From: Marinobacter sp. LA51
GTDB lineage: Bacteria; Pseudomonadota; Gammaproteobacteria; Pseudomonadales; Oleiphilaceae
NCBI RefSeq assembly: GCF_030297175.1
Contig: NZ_AP028070.1
Coordinates: 310,001 to 374,000, forward strand
DNA: 64,000 nucleotides
Direction of reading: 5' to 3'
Positions 10,208 through 18,648 of the stretch are shown here, one piece after another. Both the position numbers and the translations under genes were made by a program. The notes beneath the pieces are model-generated. The model had not been told where the DNA came from. It saw only the letters and a list, made by a program, of their open reading frames with translations, and ran no database searches. The first letter of the stretch is position 1. Each line of letters begins with the position of its first letter.

Positions 10208-10933
10208 TTAGAGCCAGAGGTCCCGGACCGGGGCCTCTGGGCCAAAGTGATGATGGATCTGCGCCTGCAACAGCTCGGCCGTCGCGATAGCGTCGATCAG
10301 GGCATTGTGGGCGGCGTAATGGGGCAGGCCGTAGCGAATGCGGCTATCGGCCAGCCTTATCGACACCGGTTTCTGGCCCCGGAACTGCTGCCACCGTGTC
10401 GGGCGCCGGTTTGGGTGCAGGTGCGCTTCGATGGCCATGGTGTCCAGCACTGGAAACTCAATGCCTTCGCCCAGCCGCCATCTCAGGGCAACGTCCAGGA
10501 ATCTCCGCTCAATACTGCGATAGTGCACCACCGGAATCCGGCCCCGGAGCATCTCAAACATCGGGTCCAGGATATCTTCCAGGTCCGGTGCCTTGGCGAT
10601 GTCGGCATGGGTGATGCCGTGGATTTCGATGGAGGTCTGATGCAGTGGCAGGCGCGGCCGAACCACCCAGTGCCGCCCGGCCCCCAGTTGGATCCCCTTC
10701 AGGCTGAAGGGCACCAGTCCGACACTGACGATAGAATGCTGGTCCGGATTCAGGCCGGTGGTTTCGAAATCCATCGCGACCAGTGGCACGTCGCTGATGG
10801 GCGTGTCCGGGGCGATGCAGCCGGCCGCATAGTACTCTTTGAGCCGCGGGTGGCGGGCTTCGCCCGCCAGGGCACCAAAGCGCTCGGACCAGTCGGGAGT
10901 TTGGGTGGAGACCACGGCTGCTTTACGGGACAT
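10208..10933 (-). CDS. DEDDh 3'-5' exonuclease (DNA polymerase III epsilon-like)
   Basis: Exonuclease of 241 residues. Exo I motif is VAMDFETTGL (Asp, Glu), Exo II lies near VVHYRSIERRFLD, and the Exo III His/Asp pair is in AAHNALIDAIATAELL. It likely trims DNA or RNA 3' ends as a stand-alone proofreading-type nuclease. The start at 10931-10933 (ATG, MSRKAAVV) is chosen because an upstream in-frame ATG would lie deep inside the preceding gene; this start overlaps that gene by 11 bases. The partnership with a DUF294 protein suggests that the two act together. Confidence 0.85.
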   Translation of the reverse strand: MSRKAAVVSTQTPDWSERFGALAGEARHPRLKEYYAAGCIAPDTPISDVPLVAMDFETTGLNPDQHSIVSVGLVPFSLKGIQLGAGRHWVVRPRLPLHQTSIEIHGITHADIAKAPDLEDILDPMFEMLRGRIPVVHYRSIERRFLDVALRWRLGEGIEFPVLDTMAIEAHLHPNRRPTRWQQFRGQKPVSIRLADSRIRYGLPHYAAHNALIDAIATAELLQAQIHHHFGPEAPVRDLWL

Positions 10934-12800
10934 TGCGTCCCACCCCGGCGTTGTAGCGGAAGCGCAGGAATTTCTGGGCATTGCTCACTACCTGGAACGC
11001 GTCTTTCAGGTGGCTGCGCTCGAATGGTGACAGATCTTCCGGATGCACATTGTTATCTGGGTCCCGGCCTTCCTCGATGGCAATGGCCTGGTGCCGGATC
11101 CGGACAATGGCAATGAACTCCAGGGCATCCCGTAAGTTACCCAGGTCATCATCAAGCAGCAGCTTGGTATTGCCAATAGCTCTCAGGCGTTCGAACGAGT
11201 TCTGGGCCCGGGAGCCGCAGGCCAGGGCGTGCACCCGGATGAGATCAGACAGCGGCGCGGTACCCCGGCGTTTCAGGTTGAAACTCTTGCGCTGCTGGCC
11301 GTCTTCTTCCAGCACGAAGCTGCGGAAGAAGCCGATCGGCGGCGTCCGGTTCAGGGCATTGCGGGCCATCATGGTGAGGAAGCGCTGACTGTTGCTGGCC
11401 TTCTCCGCCACCAGGGTCTTCAGGTCTTCGGCGAAATCGGTTTTACCGTAGATGCCGTCCAGATCGAAGAAGATGTTGCTGTTCAGCAACGCCTCAGCCT
11501 TGGGATTCTCGATCCAGTCGGTGAAGTAGCCCTTCCAGACTTTCAACGGCTGACGCCACTTCTGGTTGGTGGCCATGATGTCGCCGGTGCAGTAGGTGTA
11601 GCCGCACTCGGCCAGGCCGTCACTGACGAACTTGGCCAGCGCCAGGAAGTACTCATCGTGCTCTTTGGGGTTGAAGCTGTCGTCCAGGATCATGGCGTTA
11701 TCCTGGTCAGTGACCACCAGCTGTTCGTCCCGAGCCATGGAGCCCAGTGCCATAAAGCAGTAGGGAACCGGCGGTGGCCCCAGTTTCTCCTCGCCCAACT
11801 CCAGCAGCCGTTGGGTAAAGCTGCGGCCGATGCCGGCCATGGCGCTGCCGATCATGTGGGAGTTGGCGTCTTCGTTCACCATGCGGACAAAGCTGTCGCG
11901 CACGTCCCGGCTGATTTTTTGCAGGCCCCGAACATCCTGCTGATGGTAGATGTTGCTGACCAGGTAGAGGCTGCTCTGGCTCTCGTACTTGACGATGTCC
12001 GACAGCGCAATCACACCCCGAACCTCGTGTTTGTCCATCACCGGCAGGTGGTGCACGTTGTTGTGCAGCATGGTCAGCATGGCTTCGAAGATAAAGGCGG
12101 TGTCTCGAATGGTAATCAGATCTTCGGACATGATGTCGCTGATGGGCGTTTCCGAGGGCAGGGCTTCGGACAGTGCCCGCGTGCGTAGATCCCGGTCGGT
12201 GATGATGCCTTTCAGATCGGTATGCCCTTTGTTCTCCTCCATCAGCAGCAACGCCGAGACGCCCTGGTCGGTCATGATCCGGGCGGCTTCCTGCAGGCGT
12301 ACCGTGCAGGGCGCTGATACTGGCTCCCGGGTAATCAATCGGGTGACCTTGGAAGTCATCAGTTCATTTGACTTCTCGCGGCGGGAGAGTGCCGAACGAA
12401 GCCGGGAGTTATCCTCAACTTCGACAAAATCGGCGAAGTTGTCATCATTTTCGAATAGAAGACGGAAGATTTCCTCAGGAAACCGGTAGATCAGGGTGTC
12501 TTCCAGGGCCTTGGCCGGGAAACGTACCTTCTGATGCATCAAAAGGCCGAACTGGCCGAACATTTCACCTTCGCCGATGCGGTTATACAGCTCTCCGGAG
12601 CGCCGGTAGATTTCCACCGCACCGCTGCGAATGTAATACAGCCAGTGGTTGGCCTTGCCAAATTCAAGGATGCTGGTGCCGGCGCGAAAATACTCCACCT
12701 CAATGGTGCCCACCACCCGGTCGAGCAGCTCCTCGGACATTTCATCGAACGGCGGGTAGTTGGCCATGTGGTTGCGGATGTCGATGAGCTCGGCCTGCAT
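10923..12800 (-). CDS. cNMP-binding / CBS / DUF294 putative nucleotidyltransferase
   Basis: Cytoplasmic protein of 625 residues. The N-terminal cyclic-nucleotide fold (about 10-125) is followed by two CBS motifs (about 155-270, with ITDRDLRTRAL and VRGVIALSDIVKY). A DUF294 nucleotidyltransferase-like core follows, with the GSMARDEQ...TDQDNAMI pattern near residues 340-360, and a DUF294 C-terminal domain. GlnD-like nucleotidyl transfer controlled by a nucleotide ligand is plausible, but the substrate is unknown. A GGGAG site precedes the ATG. It is the first gene of a two-gene unit with the overlapping exonuclease. Confidence 0.88.
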   Translation of the reverse strand: MQAELIDIRNHMANYPPFDEMSEELLDRVVGTIEVEYFRAGTSILEFGKANHWLYYIRSGAVEIYRRSGELYNRIGEGEMFGQFGLLMHQKVRFPAKALEDTLIYRFPEEIFRLLFENDDNFADFVEVEDNSRLRSALSRREKSNELMTSKVTRLITREPVSAPCTVRLQEAARIMTDQGVSALLLMEENKGHTDLKGIITDRDLRTRALSEALPSETPISDIMSEDLITIRDTAFIFEAMLTMLHNNVHHLPVMDKHEVRGVIALSDIVKYESQSSLYLVSNIYHQQDVRGLQKISRDVRDSFVRMVNEDANSHMIGSAMAGIGRSFTQRLLELGEEKLGPPPVPYCFMALGSMARDEQLVVTDQDNAMILDDSFNPKEHDEYFLALAKFVSDGLAECGYTYCTGDIMATNQKWRQPLKVWKGYFTDWIENPKAEALLNSNIFFDLDGIYGKTDFAEDLKTLVAEKASNSQRFLTMMARNALNRTPPIGFFRSFVLEEDGQQRKSFNLKRRGTAPLSDLIRVHALACGSRAQNSFERLRAIGNTKLLLDDDLGNLRDALEFIAIVRIRHQAIAIEEGRDPDNNVHPEDLSPFERSHLKDAFQVVSNAQKFLRFRYNAGVGRNVP

Positions 12801-12915
12801 AACACTCCCTGCTCGGTGTGCGGAAAGTTATTGTAAAGAAAGGAATATAGCAGGGTCACTGTGCCGGAGCCATGTCAGACGATTAGCGTGCATGGAGACC
12901 GTATGATGTATTTCG

Positions 12916-12944
12916 TTGACCCTTCACGGCTACGTTGCTAGCCT
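12916..12944 (+). promoter_or_regulatory. candidate sigma70 promoter for the btu transcript
   Basis: TTGACC and a weak TAGCCT are separated by 17 bases and lie just upstream of the cobalamin riboswitch. This would place the transcript start near 12951, a few bases before the first conserved riboswitch stem. The -10 element is poor, so this is only a candidate. Confidence 0.4.
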
Positions 12945-12955
12945 TGCGCCACTTT

Positions 12956-13155
12956 TGTAGGTGTCCGTCGCAAAGCGCGACGGGTGAAACGGGAAATCGG
13001 TGAGTTCGGCTGTGAGCCGGAAAGTCTGATGCTGCCCCCGCAACGGTAAGCAGGATAACGGCAATCTGATGCGCCACTGTGCTTTGGCATGGGAAGGTGA
13101 TTGCCCGGGAACCCGTCATGGGCTCCGCCTGCAAGCCCGGAGACCGGCCTGCAAA
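12956..13155 (+). promoter_or_regulatory. cobalamin (AdoCbl) riboswitch
   Basis: A classic B12 leader: the early AGGTG...GGGTGAAACGGGAA region, the GCCACTG core with GGGAAGG downstream, and the B12-box-like AAGCCCGGAGACCGGCC at 13132-13148. It binds adenosylcobalamin and represses expression when the vitamin is plentiful. It sits directly upstream of btuB, whose product imports the same ligand, which strongly supports the call. Boundaries are approximate. Confidence 0.93.
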
Positions 13156-13303
13156 AACACCCGACGTTGCGGTGGGCGACTGTGGGTGGGCGATTCCCCG
13201 GTTTCAGCTTCCTTGCCAGACCACCGCCCGCCCCTGTCTACCTGTTCCGCAACAATAACGATAATTCCCGTGCGGGTGCGCGCGGAATACGGAGCAAGTA
13301 CAC
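13156..13303 (+). other. btuB leader / riboswitch expression platform
   Basis: This 148-base leader lies between the riboswitch core and the btuB ATG. GGTGGGCG near 13186-13193 can pair with CGCCCGCC near 13226-13233 (one wobble), giving a large hairpin that could serve as the switching element. A GGAG ribosome binding site precedes the start. No coding frame here looks real. Confidence 0.4.
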
Positions 13304-15106
13304 ATGGCTAGTTGTCCTTTTCCTGCCAAGATCGCAGGCCTTTCTCTTCTTACCCTGCCACTCGCTGTTGCAGCCGAGACCAATCAGAATCCGGACCTGA
13401 TGGATCCCATCGTGGTTACCGCTACGCTGGGCCCGAAAACAGTGGGTGAAAGCCTGTCATCGGTCACCGTCATTGAAGAGGAAGAAATCCGGCGTCAGCA
13501 GCCCAAGGAATTTCGTGAGGTGATTGCCTCCCAGCCCGGTGTTTCGGTAGTGGGCAATGGCTCCTACGGCAAACAGACCAGCGTGTTCCTACGCGGTAAC
13601 GCCTCGGATGCATCGATTCTGCTGGTGGACGGCATTCGTATTCGCTCCGCAACGGTGGGTGGTCCCGCCTGGCAGTATCTTCCGCCGCAACTCATTAACC
13701 GGGTCGAGATCGTCCGTGGCAGCCGCAGCAGCCTTTACGGTGCTGATGCCGTCGGCGGGGTCGTGCAGGCCTTTACCACACCAACCCAGGACGGCACCCG
13801 GGGCTGGCTGAATGCCGGTGCCGGTAATCTCGACAGCCAACAGTACGGTGCCGGCGTCTCGTCGGTGGAAGGTGGTTCCCGCATCAATGTGGCCACCAAT
13901 TATTTCCGGACCGATGGTGCTCCGGTTATTGAAGGCGGCGATGACAAGGGTTACGACAACACCTCCGGCGTGGCCAGTGCCAGCCACGAGTTCAGCAACG
14001 GTGTGCGGGCCGGCTTTACCTTCCTCGGTGCCCGGGGCACCACCGAGTATGACGGCGGTGAAGAGGACTTCCTGTTCCAGACCGCAGGTGTGAACCTGGA
14101 AGTGCCCATCACCAGCACCTGGCGCTCCGTGGTCCAGTTCTCCGATGCCCGCGACGAGCTCGAGGACTTCAGCAGCTTCCCGGGTGAGTTCAACACCCAG
14201 ACCCGCAGTTCCCGCCTGGAAAACTGGTTCACCGTTGGCACTCATGAGTTGGTGCTCGGCGCCGAGCACCTGGTTGATCGGGTCGACAGTACTACCAACT
14301 ACGACGAATCCAGTCGCTCCAACACGGCGGTGTTTGGCCAGGCCCTGCTGAACTTTGGGCCGCTGGACGCCCATTTCAGCCTGCGCAACGATGACAACGA
14401 AGCCTATGGCAAGGAAACCACCTGGGGTGCCGGCGTCGGTTATGAGCTTGATCGCAACCACCGGGTGCGGGCCAGCGTTGGTACGTCGTTCAAAGCGCCG
14501 TCGTTCAATGATCTTTACTTCCCCGGATTTGGCAATCCGGATCTGGAGCCGGAGGAAGCCAAGAGCTACGAAGTCGGTATCGAAGGCCGCTACGTGCGCT
14601 GGTTCTGGGATATGGCCGTATTCCATACCGATGTTGAGGATCTGTCCCTGCCGTCACAGGATGCCGCCGGCAGCGTGCCGGAGGCCCGCCTGCGCGGCGT
14701 CGAACTCAGTGGTGGCTGGCAGGCCCAGGGCTGGACGCTGAAGGCAGCGGCCACGGTTGGCGACTATGAGAATGCCGAGGATGACCGTCAACTAATTCGT
14801 CGGGCGGAAAACACCGTGCGGGTGGATCTGGACAAGGAGCTGGGTCGTTGGGTGCTGGGCACCACCGTGCGCGCTGAAAGCGAGCGCTATGAGGATCTGT
14901 TCGGCATAGGGCGCGAGCGCATCGCTGGCTTTGGCGTGTGGGATCTGCGGGCGTCCAGGGAAATGGCACCGGGCTGGCTGGCCTCGCTAACAGTGGACAA
15001 CGTTCTGGACCGGGAGTACAGCACGGCCAAGCGTTTCGACAACACCGACTTTATCAGCTCTGGCCGTACCGTGTTCCTGTCGGTACGGTATGATTTCGTC
15101 CAATAA
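13304..15106 (+). CDS. btuB: TonB-dependent vitamin B12 outer-membrane receptor BtuB
   Basis: Outer-membrane beta-barrel of 600 residues that takes up cobalamin using TonB energy. A signal peptide spans residues 1-24, the TonB box DPIVVTA is at 34-40, the plug domain runs to about 165 (SVFLRGNASDASILLVDGIRI, VEIVRGSRSSLYGADAVGG), and the 22-strand barrel ends with the terminal aromatic-rich strand (VFLSVRYDFVQ). The upstream cobalamin riboswitch and the btuF, btuC and btuD genes behind it fix the substrate. No cobalamin biosynthesis gene is in the window, so this is a scavenging unit. Confidence 0.95.
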   Translation: MASCPFPAKIAGLSLLTLPLAVAAETNQNPDLMDPIVVTATLGPKTVGESLSSVTVIEEEEIRRQQPKEFREVIASQPGVSVVGNGSYGKQTSVFLRGNASDASILLVDGIRIRSATVGGPAWQYLPPQLINRVEIVRGSRSSLYGADAVGGVVQAFTTPTQDGTRGWLNAGAGNLDSQQYGAGVSSVEGGSRINVATNYFRTDGAPVIEGGDDKGYDNTSGVASASHEFSNGVRAGFTFLGARGTTEYDGGEEDFLFQTAGVNLEVPITSTWRSVVQFSDARDELEDFSSFPGEFNTQTRSSRLENWFTVGTHELVLGAEHLVDRVDSTTNYDESSRSNTAVFGQALLNFGPLDAHFSLRNDDNEAYGKETTWGAGVGYELDRNHRVRASVGTSFKAPSFNDLYFPGFGNPDLEPEEAKSYEVGIEGRYVRWFWDMAVFHTDVEDLSLPSQDAAGSVPEARLRGVELSGGWQAQGWTLKAAATVGDYENAEDDRQLIRRAENTVRVDLDKELGRWVLGTTVRAESERYEDLFGIGRERIAGFGVWDLRASREMAPGWLASLTVDNVLDREYSTAKRFDNTDFISSGRTVFLSVRYDFVQ

Positions 15107-15135
15107 CAGGATTCAGCCGCGCGGCGGGAGCCAGA

Positions 15136-16077
15136 ATGGAGACACCGGGATACCGGCAGGCAGCGTTGGGTAGCGTTACCAGAGCCGTGCATGCGGGCCT
15201 GTTGTTAACAGTGTTAATGGCTCTGGTGCTGCTGGCAGGCCGGGTCTCGGCTCAGCCTGAGGTCTGCGTTAACGACGCGCTGGATCAGAAGCTGTGCCTG
15301 GCCAGTCCGGCCGAACGTGTGGTGTCGCTGTCTCCCGGCGCCACCGAATTGTTGTTCAGTGCCGGCGCGGGTGACCGGGTGGTGGCGGTCAGTGCCTGGA
15401 GTGATTATCCGCCCCAGGCGGAGGCGTTTCCCCAGGTCGGCGATAGCAACCGGCTTGATCTGGAAACCATTGTCGCGTTGTCACCAGATCTGGTGGTGGC
15501 CTGGATCGATGGCAATTCCCGGGCCCAGCTGGAGAAGCTGAGCGCTATTGGCATCAACGTATTCTGGCTGGCTCCCCGTCGTTTCGAAGAGATCGCACAG
15601 GCGGTGGAACAGCTGGCCCTGCTCACCGGGCAACCGGAGGTGGGTCGGCAGCGTGCGGCCAATTTTCGCGAAGGGCTGTCGGAACTTCAGACGGAGTATG
15701 CCGCTGCCCCTCCAATCCGGGTGTTCTTCCAGATCTGGGATCAGCCGCTAATGACTGTGAACCGTGAAGAGCTGATCAGCAAAGCCATCACTCTCTGTGG
15801 TGGCGTGAATGTATTCGCCGATTTGCCCCGACTGGTGCCAAGGATCAGTGCTGAGGCTGTGGTGGTGGCTAACCCTGAGGCCATTGTGACTTCAGGCGAG
15901 GATAGCAGCGACCTGTCGGGACTGGCTCGCTGGCAGCAGTTTCCGGAGTTGGCGGCGGTGAAGAGCAATAATTTGTTTATCGAGCCGCCGTCACTGCTGG
16001 CGCGGCCAACCTTCCGCATGCTGGATGGCACCCGCCACCTGTGCGAAACCCTGGAGCGTGCCCGTGCCACTCTCTAG
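15136..16077 (+). CDS. btuF: periplasmic cobalamin-binding protein BtuF
   Basis: Substrate-binding protein of 313 residues. A long signal region (hydrophobic core about 22-36) precedes the mature protein, which has the class III binding-protein pattern RVVSLSPGATELLFSAGAGDRVVAV and LSPDLVVAW typical of BtuF. It delivers cobalamin from BtuB to the BtuCD transporter. It follows btuB by 29 bases and overlaps the proposed btuC start by 14 bases, indicating translational coupling. Confidence 0.9.
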   Translation: METPGYRQAALGSVTRAVHAGLLLTVLMALVLLAGRVSAQPEVCVNDALDQKLCLASPAERVVSLSPGATELLFSAGAGDRVVAVSAWSDYPPQAEAFPQVGDSNRLDLETIVALSPDLVVAWIDGNSRAQLEKLSAIGINVFWLAPRRFEEIAQAVEQLALLTGQPEVGRQRAANFREGLSELQTEYAAAPPIRVFFQIWDQPLMTVNREELISKAITLCGGVNVFADLPRLVPRISAEAVVVANPEAIVTSGEDSSDLSGLARWQQFPELAAVKSNNLFIEPPSLLARPTFRMLDGTRHLCETLERARATL

Positions 16078-17038
16078 CACTTTGCGCCCGCTGATTGTGC
16101 TCGCCCTGATCAGTGTTTTGGCGATGGTGGTCTCCGTCAGTATCGGCTCCAGTGCCATGGAGCTGGGCCAGACTCTGGCGGTGCTGGCCGGTGGCGGTAC
16201 CGAGCTTCAACAGACCCTGATCCTGGATCTGCGCTTGCCGCGCACTCTCAGTGCGTTTGCGACCGGCGGCTTGCTCGCCGTGGCCGGCGCCCTGATGCAG
16301 GTTTTGTTGCGCAATCCCCTGGCAGATCCCTACGTGCTCGGGCTGTCCGGCGGCGCAGCGGTTGGTGCTTTGCTGGCCATGCTGGCGGGTGTCGCCGGTT
16401 TTGTGGTTTCCGGTTCGGCGTTTGCCGGTGCCATGTTGGCCACCCTGCTGGTGTTTGGGCTGGCTCATGGCACAGGCAGCTGGACGCCCTCCAGACTCTT
16501 GCTCACCGGGGTAGTAATGGCCTCCGGCTGGGGCGCCCTGATTACCCTGATTCTCGCGATGACACCGGCGAGCCGGTTGCCGGGCATGCTCTACTGGTTG
16601 ATGGGCGATTTGTCTCATGCAGGTACACCTGGGCCGGCGCTGATCATTCTGGTGTTGGTCTGCCTGCTGGTGTTTCCTCTGGGGCGTTCGCTGAACGTGC
16701 TGGCTCGGGGACCGATGCAGGCTGCCGCCCTGGGGGTGTCGGTGCGGCCTCTGGAATGGCTGATTTATCTGCTGGCAAGCATTCTCACGGCAACAGCCGT
16801 AACCATGGCCGGCAGTGTTGGCTTTGTTGGCCTGGTGGTGCCGCACATGCTGAGGTTGGTGCTGGGCAACGATCAACGGTTGATCCTCCCGGCCTGCGCG
16901 CTCGCCGGTGGTGGCCTGCTGGTGTTGGCCGATGCCCTGGCGCGGGTGGTGATTGCGCCGGAACAACTGCCGGTAGGTGTAATCACGGCGCTGGTAGGTG
17001 TGCCTACGTTCCTCTACTTGTTGTATCGGAGCCGATAA
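16064..17038 (+). CDS. btuC: cobalamin ABC transporter permease BtuC
   Basis: FecCD/BtuC family inner-membrane permease of 324 residues with about ten membrane segments; the LADPYVLGLSGGAAVGAL and VGFVGLVVPHMLRL family motifs are visible. I place the start at the GTG at 16064 because GGAG lies 7 bases upstream; a GTG at 16058 is too close to that site, and an ATG at 16025 would add residues that do not resemble the family. It overlaps the btuF end and precedes btuD by 3 bases. Confidence 0.9.
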   Translation: MPLSSTLRPLIVLALISVLAMVVSVSIGSSAMELGQTLAVLAGGGTELQQTLILDLRLPRTLSAFATGGLLAVAGALMQVLLRNPLADPYVLGLSGGAAVGALLAMLAGVAGFVVSGSAFAGAMLATLLVFGLAHGTGSWTPSRLLLTGVVMASGWGALITLILAMTPASRLPGMLYWLMGDLSHAGTPGPALIILVLVCLLVFPLGRSLNVLARGPMQAAALGVSVRPLEWLIYLLASILTATAVTMAGSVGFVGLVVPHMLRLVLGNDQRLILPACALAGGGLLVLADALARVVIAPEQLPVGVITALVGVPTFLYLLYRSR

Positions 17039-17041
17039 CTC

Positions 17042-17809
17042 ATGACAGGCCTGAGCACCAGCGAATTGATCATCGACATTCCCGGCCGGCCATCGGGACA
17101 GCCGCTGAATCTGTGTGTCGAGCCGGGGCAGGTGTGGGGCGTGCTCGGCCCCAACGGTGTAGGCAAGACCACCTTGTTACACACCCTGGCCGGCCTGCGC
17201 CAGCCCAGGGCCGGAAAGGTGTTGCTGGACGAGCAGCCCGTGACCGGCATGAAGCGCAAGCAGCTGGCGCGGCACCTTGGCCTGGTGTTCCAGGATCGCC
17301 AGGATGGTTTCCCGGCGACGGTCCTGGAAACAGCGCTGATTGGCCGCCATCCCTGGATGTTGCCCTGGCAAATGGAAAGCCGGGCTGATCTGGAGTTGGC
17401 CGAGCAGGCGCTGTTAGCCCTCGACGTGATCCACCTCCGGGATCGGCTGGTACACACTCTGTCCGGTGGGGAGCGCCAGCGCGTTGCTATTGCTACTCTG
17501 ATGACTCAGGCGCCCGGACTCTGGCTGCTGGACGAGCCCACTAATCATCTGGACCTGCACCACCAGGTTGCGACCATGGGCCTGCTGACCGGGCAGGCTG
17601 CTGCCGGGCATGCCGTCTTCATGTGCCTGCACGATCTAAATCTGGCTGCGCGCTGGTGTGATCATCTGTTACTGCTATACCCCGGCGGCGAAGCTTGCTG
17701 GGGGCCGGCGCAGAACATGCTGGTGCCGGCGGCGCTGGAACAGCTGTACGGACAGAAACTGGTGACAGTAGAGGCTGACGGCGCGCCGGTGTTTGTGCCG
17801 GCCAGGTAA
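17042..17809 (+). CDS. btuD: cobalamin ABC transporter ATPase BtuD
   Basis: ABC ATPase of 255 residues with Walker A GPNGVGKTT at 36-44, signature LSGGERQR near 140-147 and Walker B LWLLDEPTNHLD near 160-171. It powers cobalamin import through BtuC. It is the last gene of the riboswitch-controlled btuBFCD unit, and its sequence alone would also fit FecE/FhuC-like transporters. The glycosylase gene starts 38 bases later and may be read through. Confidence 0.9.
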   Translation: MTGLSTSELIIDIPGRPSGQPLNLCVEPGQVWGVLGPNGVGKTTLLHTLAGLRQPRAGKVLLDEQPVTGMKRKQLARHLGLVFQDRQDGFPATVLETALIGRHPWMLPWQMESRADLELAEQALLALDVIHLRDRLVHTLSGGERQRVAIATLMTQAPGLWLLDEPTNHLDLHHQVATMGLLTGQAAAGHAVFMCLHDLNLAARWCDHLLLLYPGGEACWGPAQNMLVPAALEQLYGQKLVTVEADGAPVFVPAR

Positions 17810-17847
17810 TCGGGCCGACCGTTCCAGATCGTATTCGGAGACAAGCA

Positions 17848-18516
17848 ATGAGCTTTGCGAGAATCTATCAGCAGGCCGCGGACCGCAAGGGCGGTGAACA
17901 AGCGCTGCAGGCCCTGCTGCCGTCCCTGGCTGAGCCTGGTCAATTGGCGGCGCTGGACGACGACCGGTACCTGTCGGAGATAACCCGATGCATCTTCAAA
18001 GCTGGCTTTGTCTGGCGGGTGATCAACCGGAAATGGCCTGATTTCGAGGCGGCCTTCGACGGGTTTGTTCCCATATACTGGCAGCAGGTTCCGCCAGAGG
18101 TGCTGGAAGACCTGGCCCAGGACGTGCGGATCGTTCGAAACATGCAGAAAATTCGCACTGTGCCGGACAATGCCCGCATGATCGTCGATGCTGCCCGGGA
18201 GCACGGCAGCTTTGGTGCCTTTCTCAGCCAGTGGCCATCAGAGGATCAGGTCGGCTTGCTGCTGTGGCTGAAGCGCAATGGTGCCCGGCTGGGAGGCGCG
18301 ACCGCCCAGTACTTTCTGCGCAATGTCGGCTGGGACGGCTTCATTCTGTCCCGGGATGTACTTGCCGGTCTGCGTCGGGAAGAACTGCTCGACGCCACTC
18401 CTGGCAGCAAGAAAGCACTGACCCAGGCCCAGGAGGCGTTTAACCGCTGGCATCAGGAAACCGGCCTGCCGTACAGTCACCTGTCCAAAATTCTGTCCTG
18501 CACCGTCGAGAACTAG
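17848..18516 (+). CDS. DNA-3-methyladenine glycosylase I-like (Tag family) protein
   Basis: Protein of 222 residues in the Tag family of helix-hairpin-helix base-excision glycosylases. It matches the fold regions ITRCIFKAGFVWRVINRKWPDFEAAFDGF and VRNMQKIRTVPDNARMI. Classical E. coli Tag binds zinc through an N-terminal Cys, a His and a C-terminal His/Cys pair; these cysteines are not at the expected places here, so it belongs to a zinc-lacking subgroup or has another lesion specificity. It sits 38 bases behind btuD with no functional link apparent. Confidence 0.75.
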   Translation: MSFARIYQQAADRKGGEQALQALLPSLAEPGQLAALDDDRYLSEITRCIFKAGFVWRVINRKWPDFEAAFDGFVPIYWQQVPPEVLEDLAQDVRIVRNMQKIRTVPDNARMIVDAAREHGSFGAFLSQWPSEDQVGLLLWLKRNGARLGGATAQYFLRNVGWDGFILSRDVLAGLRREELLDATPGSKKALTQAQEAFNRWHQETGLPYSHLSKILSCTVEN

Positions 18517-18648
18517 GTCTGCCTGCAGCCCTAGTGCGGGCTTGGATACTGCCGGCGATTCGGATCGGTAACTCTCGCCGGGCCCATTGAGGTGAACTAC
18601 ACTTTTCCTGAAGGGGGCGAACAGCCCCGGTAAGGGAAGTTATTCGCC

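Noticed and set aside
15977..16966. Minus-strand open frame across btuC
   Set aside because: Gln/His/Arg-rich low-complexity translation opposite a clear permease gene.
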